Under the pieces are notes generated by a model. The model did no database searches, was not told where the DNA came from, and was given only the letters and a program-made list of their open reading frames with translations. Shown here piece after piece: positions 37,901 to 47,800 of a stretch of 64,000 bases of DNA. Where the stretch lies: contig CP085323.1 of NCBI GenBank assembly GCA_022870745.1, forward strand, positions 4,836,001 through 4,900,000, read 5' to 3'. The DNA comes from Silvibacterium acidisoli (GTDB lineage Bacteria > Acidobacteriota > Terriglobia > Terriglobales > Acidobacteriaceae). The stretch's first letter is position 1. Each line of letters opens with the position of its first letter. Both the position numbers and the translations under genes were made by a program.

Positions 37901-38402
37901 CCTGCTCGCAAATCAGAACGACATCTACTACTGGATGGGAACCGCCTTGCAGATGCGCGGCGATCAAGAACAGGCGGAAGCATGGTGGCAGAGGGCGGTG
38001 CGCCATCGTGGTGACTTCCAACAGATGACCGTGAAAAATATCTCGGATATGACTTACTGGAGAGCGCTCGTTCTCCGCCAGTTAGGAAAAGAAGAGGATG
38101 CAGTCTCACTCTTCGAAGAAATTAGTTCATACGGTCAGAAACTCGAAGCAACCGAAGCAAAGATCGACTACTTCGCGACATCGTTGCCGACAATGCTTTT
38201 GTTCGATGAAGACCTTCAGCGAAGAAACCAGATCGATGCCTGGTTCCTGCGCGCGCAGGCACTCACCGGATTGAACCGGAGAGCTGAGGCAATTGAAATT
38301 CTGCAGAAGCTGCTGGCAGAGGACTGCAACCATGCCGCAGCTACCGATCTTCTTCGCCAGGCTCGTGAATCACAAGAGGCGGAAGGCCGGCACGCACAGT
38401 GA
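34971..38402 (+). CDS. DUF5107-TPR protein, possible carbohydrate-active
   Basis: 1143 residues without signal peptide. The N-terminal ~400 residues match DUF5107, a mutarotase/aldose-epimerase-like beta-sandwich (NEYLRMMILPEVGGRIHVGYD, in two pieces, and GGVEFNWPQHH). A short beta domain follows, and then a long TPR array from about 560 to the end (for example ALGLWRLRRGEFDAAAEHFE). DUF5107 proteins cluster with sugar genes, but their reaction is not established to my knowledge. Start codons possible are GTG 34971, GTG 34980 (GGAG 10 nt upstream) and ATG 35016; I give the longest. The stop overlaps the sugar-porter GTG by 4 bp, so both are probably induced together through the LacI-type operators. 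Confidence 0.75.
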   Translation: MHTVSASGKKELNGEMISRLELPDAPAGLEGPVKAWREEVSIKTYEPATPNRNPMFLEKRVYQGSSGRVYPLPVIDRISTVPQIKSWDALHIENEYLRMMILPEVGGRIHVGYDKTRGYDFFYRQDVMKPALVGLAGPWASGGVEFNWPQHHRPATYMPVETEIEHHEDGSVTVWCSDHDPMLRLKGMHGVCLHPGKAVVDLKVRLFNRTQFQQTFLWWANVATHVHEAYQSFFPTDVRNVADHAKRAITTFPLSDGHYYGVDYGERGRSGVPKDEIPNQFVPDGSYPANDLSWYANIPVPTSYMITGTEGDFSGGYDHHAKSGLVHVANHHIAPGKKQWTWGNHEFGYAWDRSLTDHNGPYIELMAGVYTDNQPDFSYLAPWETKTFTQTWFPIRDIGIPQAANTDSALNLRVDGKRARVGVCVTQPRKAVTVTLFKSGRQSGQLVADIDVAEPCITDFELDVDTTLDELSVKVTADGKTLIEYDPAKVEPMKAPAVAVEPSAPEEMASIEELYLTGVHLDQYRHATRMPEDYWREALRRDPGESRSHNALGLWRLRRGEFDAAAEHFEAAISRITRLNPNPRDGEPYYNLGLVRRYQGKLKQAYDAFYKATWSAAWRSPAYFALAEIDAQRDEWELALDHVQRSLKAEADNLNAQNLLARALSHLNRPEEAETVWSTILSLDPMDIGARWHRGIQPGSNQERIDLALDLLRCGEQVEAIRVLNSADFDSNDGSVPLVLLTLADVQSRLNLPEAQNTYQRARTVSLDYCFPNRLEEMHLLEATLRRYPGDDVASYLLGNFLYDRRRHTEAIAMWEQAAKGDRALATTWRNLGIAYFNHGHEVRKSLDAYDRAFTLDPSDARILYERDQLWKRIGESPARRLEELLRFPALVELRDDLSVELATLYNQTGQPGKALDLLLARHFQPWEGGEGLVLAQYVRAHLLIGQQALKAHDLDAALDHFRATLHIPANLSEARHLLANQNDIYYWMGTALQMRGDQEQAEAWWQRAVRHRGDFQQMTVKNISDMTYWRALVLRQLGKEEDAVSLFEEISSYGQKLEATEAKIDYFATSLPTMLLFDEDLQRRNQIDAWFLRAQALTGLNRRAEAIEILQKLLAEDCNHAAATDLLRQARESQEAEGRHAQ

Positions 38403-39814
38403 TCGGGCCCGCCCCAAACACGTCGACCTCGCCTGGCGATGAAGAGTTGCATCTCGGCTATCTCTGGGTCATCGCTTTTGTCGCGGCCCTGGGAGGCCTG
38501 CTCTTTGGCTATGACTGGGTCGTAATCGGCGGGGCCAAGCCATTCTACGAAGCGTATTTTCACCTGAGCACAGGCTCGCAGATCGGTTGGGCAAACAGCT
38601 GTGCGTTGATCGGCTGCTTTCTCGGATCTCTCTGCGCAGGTGTGACCAGCGAACGGCTCGGGCGAAAAAAGGCTCTCATCATTTCCGCGCTCATCTTCGG
38701 CGTTTCGTCAGTGCTCACCGGGTGGTCTTACAGCTTTTCGAGCTTTATCGCATGGCGAATTGCCGGCGGCGTCGCAATTGGCCTCGCTTCCAGCATCTCT
38801 CCGATGTACATCGCCGAGATCAGTCCTGCTGCTTGGCGCGGAAGACTGGTAAGCCTGAATCAACTTGCGATCGTTTGCGGCATTCTTCTCGCACAGATCG
38901 CGAACTGGTGTATTGCGGACAAGATCCAATCGAATCTTTCGGCTACTGCGCTGGCAGCCAGCTGGAACGCGCAACATGGATGGCGCTGGATGTTCACCGC
39001 AGTCGCACTCCCCGCGCTTCTTCTTCTGTTATGCGCACCCTTCATCCCTGAGAGTCCTCGCTGGCTGGCTGCACATCAACGCGTGGACAGTGCCGCAAAA
39101 GTTCTGCGGCGTATTGGAGGCGAACAATACAGCTGCAGAGAAATCGAAACCATCCAAAATGCGTTCGCTGCGTCTTCAGCGAGTCGTGACTGGAGGGAGC
39201 TGTTCTCGTCTCCCGTCCGCAAGCTTCTTCTTCTGGGAATCGCACTTGCCGTGCTTCAACAAGGCAGCGGCATCAACATCCTGTTCAACTATGCGGAAGA
39301 AGTCTATCGCAGCGCAGGTTACGGACTGAACGATATCCTTTTCAATATCGTCATCACAGGCACTATCAACCTGGTCTTTACATTGGTTGCGATGATGATG
39401 GTGGATCGCTTCGGGCGAAGACGCCTGATGATTTTTGGCTGTATCGCGATTGCAGTGTCTCACTTAGCAGCCAGCGCCGCTTATCGCATGCATCTGCATG
39501 GATTCTGGGTGCTGGCCCTTACGCTCTGCGCGATCGCCTGCTACGCTCTCTCGCTTGCGCCCGTCACCTGGGTGCTCATCTCCGAGATTTTTCCGAATCG
39601 AGTTCGCGCCTCCGCTGTCTCGATCGTGGTCGCGTTCCTGTGGGTCGCATCCTTTGTGCTCACGTACACCTTTCCCATGCTCGATCACGTCCTCGGCACT
39701 TCCGGGGTGTTTCTCATCTATGCGGCTATCTGCCTTGCTGGCGCGCTGCTTGTGATTTTCGCCGTGCCTGAAACGCAAGGCCGCTCCCTCGAGCAGATCG
39801 AGGCGGATGCCTGA
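38399..39814 (+). CDS. MFS sugar porter
   Basis: A 471-residue, 12-helix transporter of the sugar porter family. The family marks are GLLFGYDWVVIGG in helix 1, RLGRKKAL, the PESPRWL loop motif, QQGSGINILFNY in helix 7, DRFGRRRLM and the C-terminal PETQGRSLEQIE. It should carry a monosaccharide with protons across the inner membrane. It starts with GTG overlapping the DUF5107-TPR stop (GTGA), so translation is coupled. A convergent LacI gene follows 14 bp later. Confidence 0.92.
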   Translation: MIGPAPNTSTSPGDEELHLGYLWVIAFVAALGGLLFGYDWVVIGGAKPFYEAYFHLSTGSQIGWANSCALIGCFLGSLCAGVTSERLGRKKALIISALIFGVSSVLTGWSYSFSSFIAWRIAGGVAIGLASSISPMYIAEISPAAWRGRLVSLNQLAIVCGILLAQIANWCIADKIQSNLSATALAASWNAQHGWRWMFTAVALPALLLLLCAPFIPESPRWLAAHQRVDSAAKVLRRIGGEQYSCREIETIQNAFAASSASRDWRELFSSPVRKLLLLGIALAVLQQGSGINILFNYAEEVYRSAGYGLNDILFNIVITGTINLVFTLVAMMMVDRFGRRRLMIFGCIAIAVSHLAASAAYRMHLHGFWVLALTLCAIACYALSLAPVTWVLISEIFPNRVRASAVSIVVAFLWVASFVLTYTFPMLDHVLGTSGVFLIYAAICLAGALLVIFAVPETQGRSLEQIEADA

Positions 39815-39828
39815 TCATTCAAGACGCC

Positions 39829-40905
39829 TCAGAAATCAGAGCCGCGCTCAAGCTTCGAGGGGAACAGCGGTAGATTACTGCGCAGGATAATATGCGGGGC
39901 AAGACGAGTTGAAGTTTCAGGAGCAGTTCCATTTACGAGGTGCTGAATGATCGTTTCGAACGCGATTTTTCCCTGCGCAAATGGTCTTTGGTAAATGGTC
40001 GCGAAGATCTTTCCGGCATCAAGCAGCAAAGCGAGCTCTGAGAACAGATCGGTAGTAACGATCTCGATTTTTCCCAGCAGGCTCTGCTCTCTCAGTGCCT
40101 GGAATACGGGCAGGCTGTTCGCCGTGCTGATGTAGAGGCCTTGCGGCCGGTGCCTGCGCTTCAGAAGATCGAGCGTTGCCTTATAGGCATCCGTCGTCTT
40201 TTCATGCGTCTCCACTACTGGCAAGAGCGTCAGATGCGGAGCGACCGTAGCGAGCGTTCCCGCGAAGCCGCGAAACTTTTCCCCATGGTCATAGGTACTA
40301 AGATCTCCAGTGATCGATGCGACTGCACCTTCCGCACGCACCACCTTGCCCAGAAGTTCCGCCGCGATTCCTCCGCTTACCGCTGCATCGACACAAACAG
40401 AGGTAAGCCTGCCCGAACGAGGGGCGTCGCTTGCCACGCACACCACAGCCGTGCCGGCGGCGGTAAACTCACGAATGACCGGCTCTACCTTTGTGGGATT
40501 ACCCGGGGTAATCAGCAGACCGTCGTAGCCCGCCTTCAAGTCCCGCTCCATCGACTCCACATCCCCTTCGCCGAGCCTTGGATAAGAGCGGAAATCAAGA
40601 TCCAAACGCACACCAGGCACGGATGCGGCGGCGGCCCGAATGCCATCCCGCAATGAGTCGAAAAATGACGCAACTTCATTCGGCAGATGAACCGCTATCC
40701 GAACGCGACGATTCAGCTTCAGGTTTCTGGCCGCGAGGTTAGGCTTATAGTTCAGCTTCTCGGCCATCTTCAAAACTTTGGCTTGCGTCCTGGCGTTAAC
40801 TCCTCCGCGATTATGCAATGCGCGATCGACGGTGCCGATCGATATGCCCAAGGCCTTGGCGATTTCTTTGATTCCAACGGGTTTCGAGGAGTGATTGTCC
40901 GTCAT
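39829..40905 (-). CDS. LacI family transcriptional regulator
   Basis: A 358-residue repressor. The N-terminal helix-turn-helix and hinge (VGIKEIAKALGISIGTVDRA, then LNYKPNLAARNL) are typical, followed by a periplasmic-binding-protein-like sugar sensor domain. Its gene lies between the porter and the GH59 part of the sugar region. LacI operators are palindromes with a central CG. The repeated GTTTACGTTAAC-type sites at 34797, 34950 and 42665 fit that rule and lie at promoters of sugar genes, so I infer that they are its targets. No such site precedes its own gene. Confidence 0.9.
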   Translation of the reverse strand: MTDNHSSKPVGIKEIAKALGISIGTVDRALHNRGGVNARTQAKVLKMAEKLNYKPNLAARNLKLNRRVRIAVHLPNEVASFFDSLRDGIRAAAASVPGVRLDLDFRSYPRLGEGDVESMERDLKAGYDGLLITPGNPTKVEPVIREFTAAGTAVVCVASDAPRSGRLTSVCVDAAVSGGIAAELLGKVVRAEGAVASITGDLSTYDHGEKFRGFAGTLATVAPHLTLLPVVETHEKTTDAYKATLDLLKRRHRPQGLYISTANSLPVFQALREQSLLGKIEIVTTDLFSELALLLDAGKIFATIYQRPFAQGKIAFETIIQHLVNGTAPETSTRLAPHIILRSNLPLFPSKLERGSDF

Positions 40906-41024
40906 TGATAGCCGATTCTAGCTGATCGTGAAAATCAGCGATAGGTTCCTGCAACTTAACAATCTCTGATGATCCTACCCGCTATCGTTTTCCCCCGGGT
41001 GCCCTCTAACAGGCTTCAACCGAA

Positions 41025-41030
41025 TATACT
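41025..41030 (+). promoter_or_regulatory. -10 box next to a start codon, leaderless arrangement
   Basis: TATACT ends 7 nt before the ATG at 41038, the spacing expected if transcription starts on the A of the ATG. No Shine-Dalgarno site is seen. The -35 region is poor. Confidence 0.4.
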
Positions 41031-41037
41031 GACTGCC

Positions 41038-42456
41038 ATGATTCCGGCAGTGGCCTGGCGAACATCTGCGCGTTACTCAAAGCTTCATGCATTTGTCGCC
41101 TCCCACGCATTGGGCCTGCTTCTTTGCGGATCCACCCTCGCGCAAACCACCGCCATTGCTCCCCAGGATCAGCAGGCGTTTCAACGAGCCATGGCCGCTG
41201 TCGATGCGGGCGACAGCGCTACCGCCAAGCCCTTACTCGAGCAGTTGACGGGCCGCTACTCTGCCAGCTTCGAGGTGAACGAAGCTCTCGGCTTGATATA
41301 CGCCTCCGAAGAAAATCTCACCCTGGCCCTGCCACACCTGGAACGCGCCGCCAAGGAAAGACCTGGCTCAGACACCGCAGCGGCGAATCTCGGCATCGCA
41401 TACCTGAAAACAGGACGCAACGATGCAGCCGCACATACTCTTACCCGGGCAGTAGCCCTGAATCCCAGCAACACCGGTGCACAAGGTGCGCTTGGGCAGG
41501 CGTGGATGGAGCTGAAGCAACCTGCAAAGGCAGCCGCTGCTTTTGAATCCGCTCTCCATGGCGAGAACAATCCCGAGCTTCTATACAACGCGGCGCTGGC
41601 CGAATTCGACAGCAACCAATCGGCGAAGGCCGCAGATTTACTGGGCCGCATACCGGGTGTAGAAGAATCCGCAGAAGCGCAGTCACTCTATGGAGACGTC
41701 GATGAGAAGCTGGGGCAATACAAAGAAGCCGGACAGCACTATTTAAATGCCGCCAGGCTTGAGCCGAACGAGGCGAACGAGTATGCCGTAGGAGCAGAGT
41801 TCCTGCGTCACTGGACATTCCCCGCAGCCGTGGCGCAACTTGAACCAGCTGCTCGCAACTTTCCTCAAAGCCGCCGAATCTTGATGGCTTTAGGCATCGC
41901 ATACTTCGGCGATCACAAATACGACAAGTCCGCTGCTGTGTTTGCCGGCCTCCTGAAACAGGACCCTGAGAACCAGGCCTACGCTGATTTGCTAGGGCGC
42001 AATTGTTCGGTCGAACTTGAAAGTGAGGACCCCACATGCACCGCACTCCTCGATTTCGCGCGCAAGCACCAGCAGAATGGCGACGCAGCAACATACGCAG
42101 CGATATACATGCTGCATAGGCCGGATAGCGCGGCCCACCTGGACGAGGCACGGGAACTGCTCGAGCGAGGCATCCGCCTTCGTCCTGAATCAGCAAGTGC
42201 GTACTACGGGCTTGGCCTCGTGCTCGGCATGCAGGAGAAATGGCAGCAAAGCATTTCGGCGCTCAAACGGGCGATCCAGATCAAGCCAGACCTATCAACT
42301 GCCCACTACCGGCTGGCGATCGCTTATCGGCGCACCGGGCAGGCCGATCTTTCCCGTGAAGAGGTTCTATTGGAACAAAAATACAGAGCCCAGGAATCGC
42401 GGGATAGGGACATCAAACTGGAACAGATCCAGACATTCCTGCTGACTACCCAATAA
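41038..42456 (+). CDS. Exported TPR-repeat protein
   Basis: About 472 residues. A signal sequence (hydrophobic AFVASHALGLLLCGSTLAQ) leads into tandem TPRs over nearly the whole length, e.g. ALGLIYASEENLTLALPHLE and YYGLGLVLGMQEKWQQSISA. TPR solenoids bind other proteins; no enzyme domain is present. It sits between the LacI gene and GH59 and may be a periplasmic scaffold for the sugar system, but the role is unproven. ATG 40969 would add 23 residues; ATG 41038 was chosen because it follows a -10 box at leaderless spacing and gives a better signal peptide. Confidence 0.75.
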   Translation: MIPAVAWRTSARYSKLHAFVASHALGLLLCGSTLAQTTAIAPQDQQAFQRAMAAVDAGDSATAKPLLEQLTGRYSASFEVNEALGLIYASEENLTLALPHLERAAKERPGSDTAAANLGIAYLKTGRNDAAAHTLTRAVALNPSNTGAQGALGQAWMELKQPAKAAAAFESALHGENNPELLYNAALAEFDSNQSAKAADLLGRIPGVEESAEAQSLYGDVDEKLGQYKEAGQHYLNAARLEPNEANEYAVGAEFLRHWTFPAAVAQLEPAARNFPQSRRILMALGIAYFGDHKYDKSAAVFAGLLKQDPENQAYADLLGRNCSVELESEDPTCTALLDFARKHQQNGDAATYAAIYMLHRPDSAAHLDEARELLERGIRLRPESASAYYGLGLVLGMQEKWQQSISALKRAIQIKPDLSTAHYRLAIAYRRTGQADLSREEVLLEQKYRAQESRDRDIKLEQIQTFLLTTQ

Positions 42457-42622
42457 ATTCGCCTCTCTGGACAATCCTTTGGGGTACGTACACGCCCTCA
42501 AAGGGCTAAAGCTGTCAAAACAGCACCGCTGCTGAATTGCCGCGCCGGCATCCCTTTGAAATCTGCAATACGTCTCCAGATTGCCTTCTGTGAGCATTAC
42601 ACCCTTCTTCTGAAAAACATGC

Positions 42623-42676
42623 TTGACAGTTTCTTGTGCTGGAAACTACGATCCACAGCCGAAAGTTAACGTACAC
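42623..42676 (+). promoter_or_regulatory. Promoter and LacI-type operator of the GH59 gene
   Basis: TTGACA (42623-42628) and TACGAT (42647-42652) with 18-bp spacing. GTTAACGTACAC (42665-42676) differs at one base from the reverse complement of the sites at 34797 and 34950, and overlaps the likely transcription start region. Confidence 0.6.
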
Positions 42677-42691
42677 GGAAATGACATCGAA

Positions 42692-44794
42692 ATGAAATCG
42701 CCGTTCGTAATAACCTCCTCAGTTGCGCAAAAAAAAGGCCGTCCCGCTCTGCCCATGGAAGTTTTTTATCCGCGTGCTCACCGCAATCCAACACGGCCCC
42801 GGTTTAGGACCCGGTGGTGCTTTGCCATCTGCCTCGTGCTTGCCGTGACCAGCCAGGCCGAAACAAGAAACAAACCTGTCCAGGTCATTGCGATCGATGG
42901 CCAGGGATCTGGCCCCGTATTCGAAGGGTTGGGAGCGCTCAGTGCAGGGGCCTCATCCCGTCTGCTGATCGACTACCCGGAACCGCAGCGCAGCCAGATT
43001 CTCGACTATCTTTTCAAGCCGGGCTACGGAGCAGCGCTTCAACACCTCAAGGTCGAAATCGGCGCGGATGTGAATTCGACCGACGGCTCCGAGCCCAGCC
43101 AGATGCGCAGCCCTGCCGACCGTGACTACACCCGCGGTTATGAGTGGTGGCTCATGCAGGAGGCGCGTAAGAGAAACCCCAGGATCATCCTTGACACGCT
43201 GCCCTGGGGCGCACCGGGGTGGATTGGTAATGGCCGCCTGTACTCAAAGGACATGGCAGAGTACGTCGCCGACTTCATCGAAGGTGCAAAAAAAACCTAT
43301 GGCCTCGACATCGCCTATACCGGTGTCTGGAATGAGCGCGTTTATGACGCTACCTACGTGAAGACATTGCACGCGGTCCTCAAACAGCACGGGCTCGCGA
43401 CAAAGATCGTCTGCTGCGACGAGTATCCGGGTAAGACATTCGACCAGTGGGAAGTCGTGCAGGCAATGCAGCGCGATCCCGCGTTGAAAGATGCCATCGA
43501 TGTCGTCAGCGTGCACTATCCCTGGGTCTACAACCACTCCACCACACCCCAGGCGGCAAAGGAGATCGGAAAACCACTCTGGGCCAGTGAAGACCAGCCC
43601 AACGACGGAGGAGGACCGATCGTTTCTCGTGACTGGCCCGTGGGTGGCCGCCTGCTAGCCAAGCTATACAACCGCAACTACCTCGAGGGTGGATTTACCA
43701 AGACAGAGATCTGGAGCCCCATCACCTCTTACTACGACATCCTTGCTGCCCCCAACTCCGGCCTGATGTATGCCAATACTCCGTGGTCAGGTCACTACGA
43801 CGTGCAGGCAGCGATGTGGGTAACGGCCCATACAACACAGTTCGCGCAACCTGGTTGGACATACGACGATCCTTCATCCGGCTACCTGGCACGCGGCGGT
43901 AGCTTCGTCACCTTCCTCTCGCCCGAAAAGAAGGAATGGAGCACAGTGATTGAAAGCATTGATGCTCATGAATCACAAACCATTCGGCTACGTCCGGTAG
44001 AGGGAGCACCTGGACAGATCGTTCATGTGTGGCAAACCAACGCAACGAAGACCTTCAGCCATATAACCGATTTGAAACTGACACAGGGTAGTTTTGCCCT
44101 CGATGTCGAACCTGATTCGATTTACACCGTCACGACAACGACCGGCCAGGGTAAAGGCGATGCGGTGCCCCCCGCAGCCGCTGGCTTCCCTTTCCCCTAC
44201 AGCGACAACTTCGACTCATCGCCGCTGAATAAGGCAGCCAAATACCTGTCTGACCAGGATGGTGCATTCGAGGTGCAGCCTTGCCGCGGCCGGGCGGGCC
44301 AATGCCTGACCCAGGTCATCACACTCAAGCCGACGCCCTGGTCACCTTTGCCAGATCCTTTCACCCTCGCCGGCGATGCCGAGTGGAAGGACTACACCGT
44401 ATCTGTCGATACACAAATTCCCCTGGCGGGGAAAGCCACTCTCTTCGGCCGCATCGACTCCGCGAATGTGTTCTCGGGCGAAAAGGCAAACTACCCCGGC
44501 GGCTATGGACTCATTCTTCAGAGCAGCGGAGCCTGGCAACTCATCTCCACCGCATTCGGAAAAGAAACACTCGTCCTCGCTTCAGGCGAGCTCGTGCCAG
44601 ACAACCACTCAGAAACCGCGCCCTGGCATCATTTGCAACTGAAATTTGCGAAGTCATCCATTGAGGTCTCAATCGACGACAAAGAAGTCGCGAGCGTGGC
44701 TAGCTCCGGGCATGAGCACGGCATGTTTGCCATCGGAGGCGATTGGACATCTACGCAATTCGACAACCTGGCAGTAAACGGCAACGAAAAATGA
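42692..44794 (+). CDS. GH59 beta-galactosidase (galactocerebrosidase-like)
   Basis: About 700 residues, secreted. It matches glycoside hydrolase family 59, known for galactosylceramidase. The acid/base glutamate is in GVWNERVYDATYVKTL and the nucleophile glutamate in LWASEDQP. A C-terminal beta-sandwich (lectin-like, DGAFEVQPC to the end) follows the TIM barrel, as in the family. Bacterial GH59 enzymes act on beta-galactosides, perhaps of plant polymers. The frame opens at 42623, inside the promoter, so I chose ATG 42692; ATG 42755 is a further option close to the signal peptide. It is the first gene before a TonB receptor gene. Confidence 0.85.
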   Translation: MKSPFVITSSVAQKKGRPALPMEVFYPRAHRNPTRPRFRTRWCFAICLVLAVTSQAETRNKPVQVIAIDGQGSGPVFEGLGALSAGASSRLLIDYPEPQRSQILDYLFKPGYGAALQHLKVEIGADVNSTDGSEPSQMRSPADRDYTRGYEWWLMQEARKRNPRIILDTLPWGAPGWIGNGRLYSKDMAEYVADFIEGAKKTYGLDIAYTGVWNERVYDATYVKTLHAVLKQHGLATKIVCCDEYPGKTFDQWEVVQAMQRDPALKDAIDVVSVHYPWVYNHSTTPQAAKEIGKPLWASEDQPNDGGGPIVSRDWPVGGRLLAKLYNRNYLEGGFTKTEIWSPITSYYDILAAPNSGLMYANTPWSGHYDVQAAMWVTAHTTQFAQPGWTYDDPSSGYLARGGSFVTFLSPEKKEWSTVIESIDAHESQTIRLRPVEGAPGQIVHVWQTNATKTFSHITDLKLTQGSFALDVEPDSIYTVTTTTGQGKGDAVPPAAAGFPFPYSDNFDSSPLNKAAKYLSDQDGAFEVQPCRGRAGQCLTQVITLKPTPWSPLPDPFTLAGDAEWKDYTVSVDTQIPLAGKATLFGRIDSANVFSGEKANYPGGYGLILQSSGAWQLISTAFGKETLVLASGELVPDNHSETAPWHHLQLKFAKSSIEVSIDDKEVASVASSGHEHGMFAIGGDWTSTQFDNLAVNGNEK

Positions 44795-44856
44795 TAGCCG
44801 GACCACGGGCAAGCTTCACGAATACGGCATGACCATTCAGCATCAGGAGGCGGTAC

Positions 44857-47800
44857 GTGAAATCACCACAACTCCAGCGCAAGATAGCTGGCATAATTTC
44901 TCCTTACCTGGCAGGTGCAATGCTGGCACTGCTGTGTCTTTTCATGGCACGCACTGCTATCGCACAGATAGACCAGGGCACCATCACGGGAACTATTCTC
45001 GATGAAAGCGGCGCCGCCATTCCAAATGCTGAAGTCACGCTTACAAATGTCGACACTGCACTCACGCTGAAGGCCAGGGCCGATGCTGGCGGTGTCTACA
45101 TCTTTACGCCGGTCAAGATCGGCAACTACAAGATCAGCGCCACGGCCAACGGTTTCCAGACGACGACCCAGGAACACGTGCAGCTACAGCTGGGTCAACG
45201 GCTGAACGTGCCGATTTCTTTGAAGCCGGGCTCCGTATCGCAGACCGTCGAGGTTACAGCGGCTCCTCCGCTTCTTCAGACCGAATCTGCTTCGGTCGGC
45301 CAGGTTCTAAGCACGCAAACCATCAACACCACCGCCTTGAACGGGCGTAATTGGGTTTACATCGCGCAGCTCACAGCCGGTGTCGATCCCGCTTCCGGTT
45401 CTCGTGGAGCAGGCCAGGGAGACTTCGAAGCGAATGGTCAGGACTCCGGCCAGAACAACTTCATCCTCGACGGAGTCGACAACAACATCAATAGCGTGGA
45501 CTTCCTCAATGGGGCGAGCTTCGCAGTTCGTCCCCCTCCTGATGCCCTCGCTGAGTTTGAGGTTTCGACGAGTGACTACAGCGCGGAGCTTGGGCACTCC
45601 GCTGGCGCAGCGGTAAACGCGAGCATCAAGTCCGGAACGAACCAGATTCACGGCGATCTGTGGGAGTACTTCCGCAATACAGTGCTTGATGCCCGCGACT
45701 TCGATGCGTTAAGTGTCCCGAAGTATAACCAGAATCAGTTTGGAGGCACACTTGGCCTGCCGATCCTCAAGGACAAGCTCTTCTTCTTTGGGGACGCTGA
45801 AAATAACCGCATCGTCTTCGGACAAACCTTTACGGAATCTGTTCCTACCCTAAAGATGCGCCAGGGAGATTTTAGCGAGCTGCTGAACACCGGTCTTACC
45901 GGACTCGCTCAACCTGTCCAGCTTTATGCACCAAATTCAGGAGGCTCGCAGACCGTTGCGTGCAATGGACAAAACAACGTTTATTGCCCCACACAGATCG
46001 ACCCGGTTGGGCAACGGATTCTCAACCTCTATCCCACGCCCAACACCAATGGCAGCCTGATCTACAACAACTATGTCACCTCCAAGAACTCGGTCGATAA
46101 TCGCTGGTCATGGGACACTCGAGTCGATTGGAACATCAGTCCAAAAGATCAGTTCTTTGTACGTTACAGCTACCTGAACGAGCGCAGTTCATATCCCCCG
46201 CCACTCGGCCCGATCCTCGATGGCGGCTCTTACGGAACAGACGGCAGTATTGTCGATTTTGCCCAACAAGGCGTAGGCAGCGAAACCCATGTCTTCAGCC
46301 CGCAGACCACGAATGAATTTCGCTTCGCCTATTCGTATGGTCACTTTGAGGACGCTCCTACCAGTGCGAATGTAGATACAGCATCCCAGGTGGGTCTTGG
46401 TGGTATTCCCTTTTCTCCTGGAAATGGCGGACTGCCTCCCACCACCATCGGTGGCGTTCCAGGCACGGCCGGTAGCTCCAGCATCAGCGGTTCCACAGCA
46501 GTTGGAGGCATCGCCTCATTTGGCGCCCCCGCGTATTACACGGCCGACGAGTATCAGAATGTATACCAGATCCTGGATAACGTCACGAAGATCGCCGGCA
46601 AGCACTCGCTCAAATTCGGTGTGAGCTTTGAGAGTATGCGTTTTAGCACCCTCGCTCCTCCCTACTCTCGCGGCACCTATGGATTCAACGGGCAATACTC
46701 AGCCAACCCGGGCGTCAGCTTCACAGGCTTTGGCGTAGCCGATTTCATTACCGGCCAGATCAACTCAGCAAGCATCTCGAACCTCAGTACTGTTGCGAAC
46801 AATCGTTGGTACCGGGCTGCATATGCGCAGGACGACTGGCGGCTCAGCAATAAACTCACCCTGAACCTTGGGTTGCGTTATGAATATTTCCAGCCGTATA
46901 AGGAAAACTCCGGATCGCAGGCTAACTTTTTTGTGAGTGGCCCGGTGGGCATCGGCACAGGGACCGGCACTCTCCTGATTCCCACGCAACGACAATCTAC
47001 GCCTCTATCCAGTAGCTTCCTGGCTGCGCTCAGTCAGGACAACATCACACTTCGATACTCTGGAAACCCGCACCTGGCAAACGGACAGACGCTCAACTTC
47101 AGTCCTCGCGCCGGCTTCGCATTCCAGGTTGATCCGAAGACCACGGTGCGCGGCGGTTATGGCATCTTTTTCGGCGGCCTCGAAAACATTGGAGGCGGAC
47201 CGAACCTGGGCTTCCAATATCCTTTCCAGTTCACTTCGAGCTTCCCTGCTCCGAACTGTAACGCCGGCGCAGGCAATTGCCCATCGAATGGCCTGACGCT
47301 GGAAGATGGCTTCAGCGAAGCGATCGCCGCCGGTCTCCAGAACTTTGTCAGCACTCCAGGCCTGATCGGTGTTCCACAGAACATCAAGACGCCCTACACA
47401 CAGTCCTGGAACCTGAGCGCTCAACGGATGATCACCAGCAACCTGAGCGCGACCGTCGGATACGTGGGATCTGTAGGCCGCCACATCATAAACGTCATCA
47501 ACCAGAACTCTTCGCAGGCACTCATCAATCCTGGAAACAGCACCCAACTCACGCAGCCGTTCCCGCAATTCGGCGGCGACAATTTCGTGGCCAATTCCGC
47601 AAAGAATAGCTACAACGCTCTGCAGGCGAAACTGGAACAACGCTTCGCAAATGGTCTGAGCTTCCTTGCCACCTATACGTACTCCCATTCGCTCGACAAT
47701 GCGCCCAGCGCTCTGGGAAGCACGGGGGAAGGAGGCTATCGCAACCCGAGCCTGGTGCCAATCTCCGAAGATTTCTCAAACTCCCCGTGGGATACGCGGC

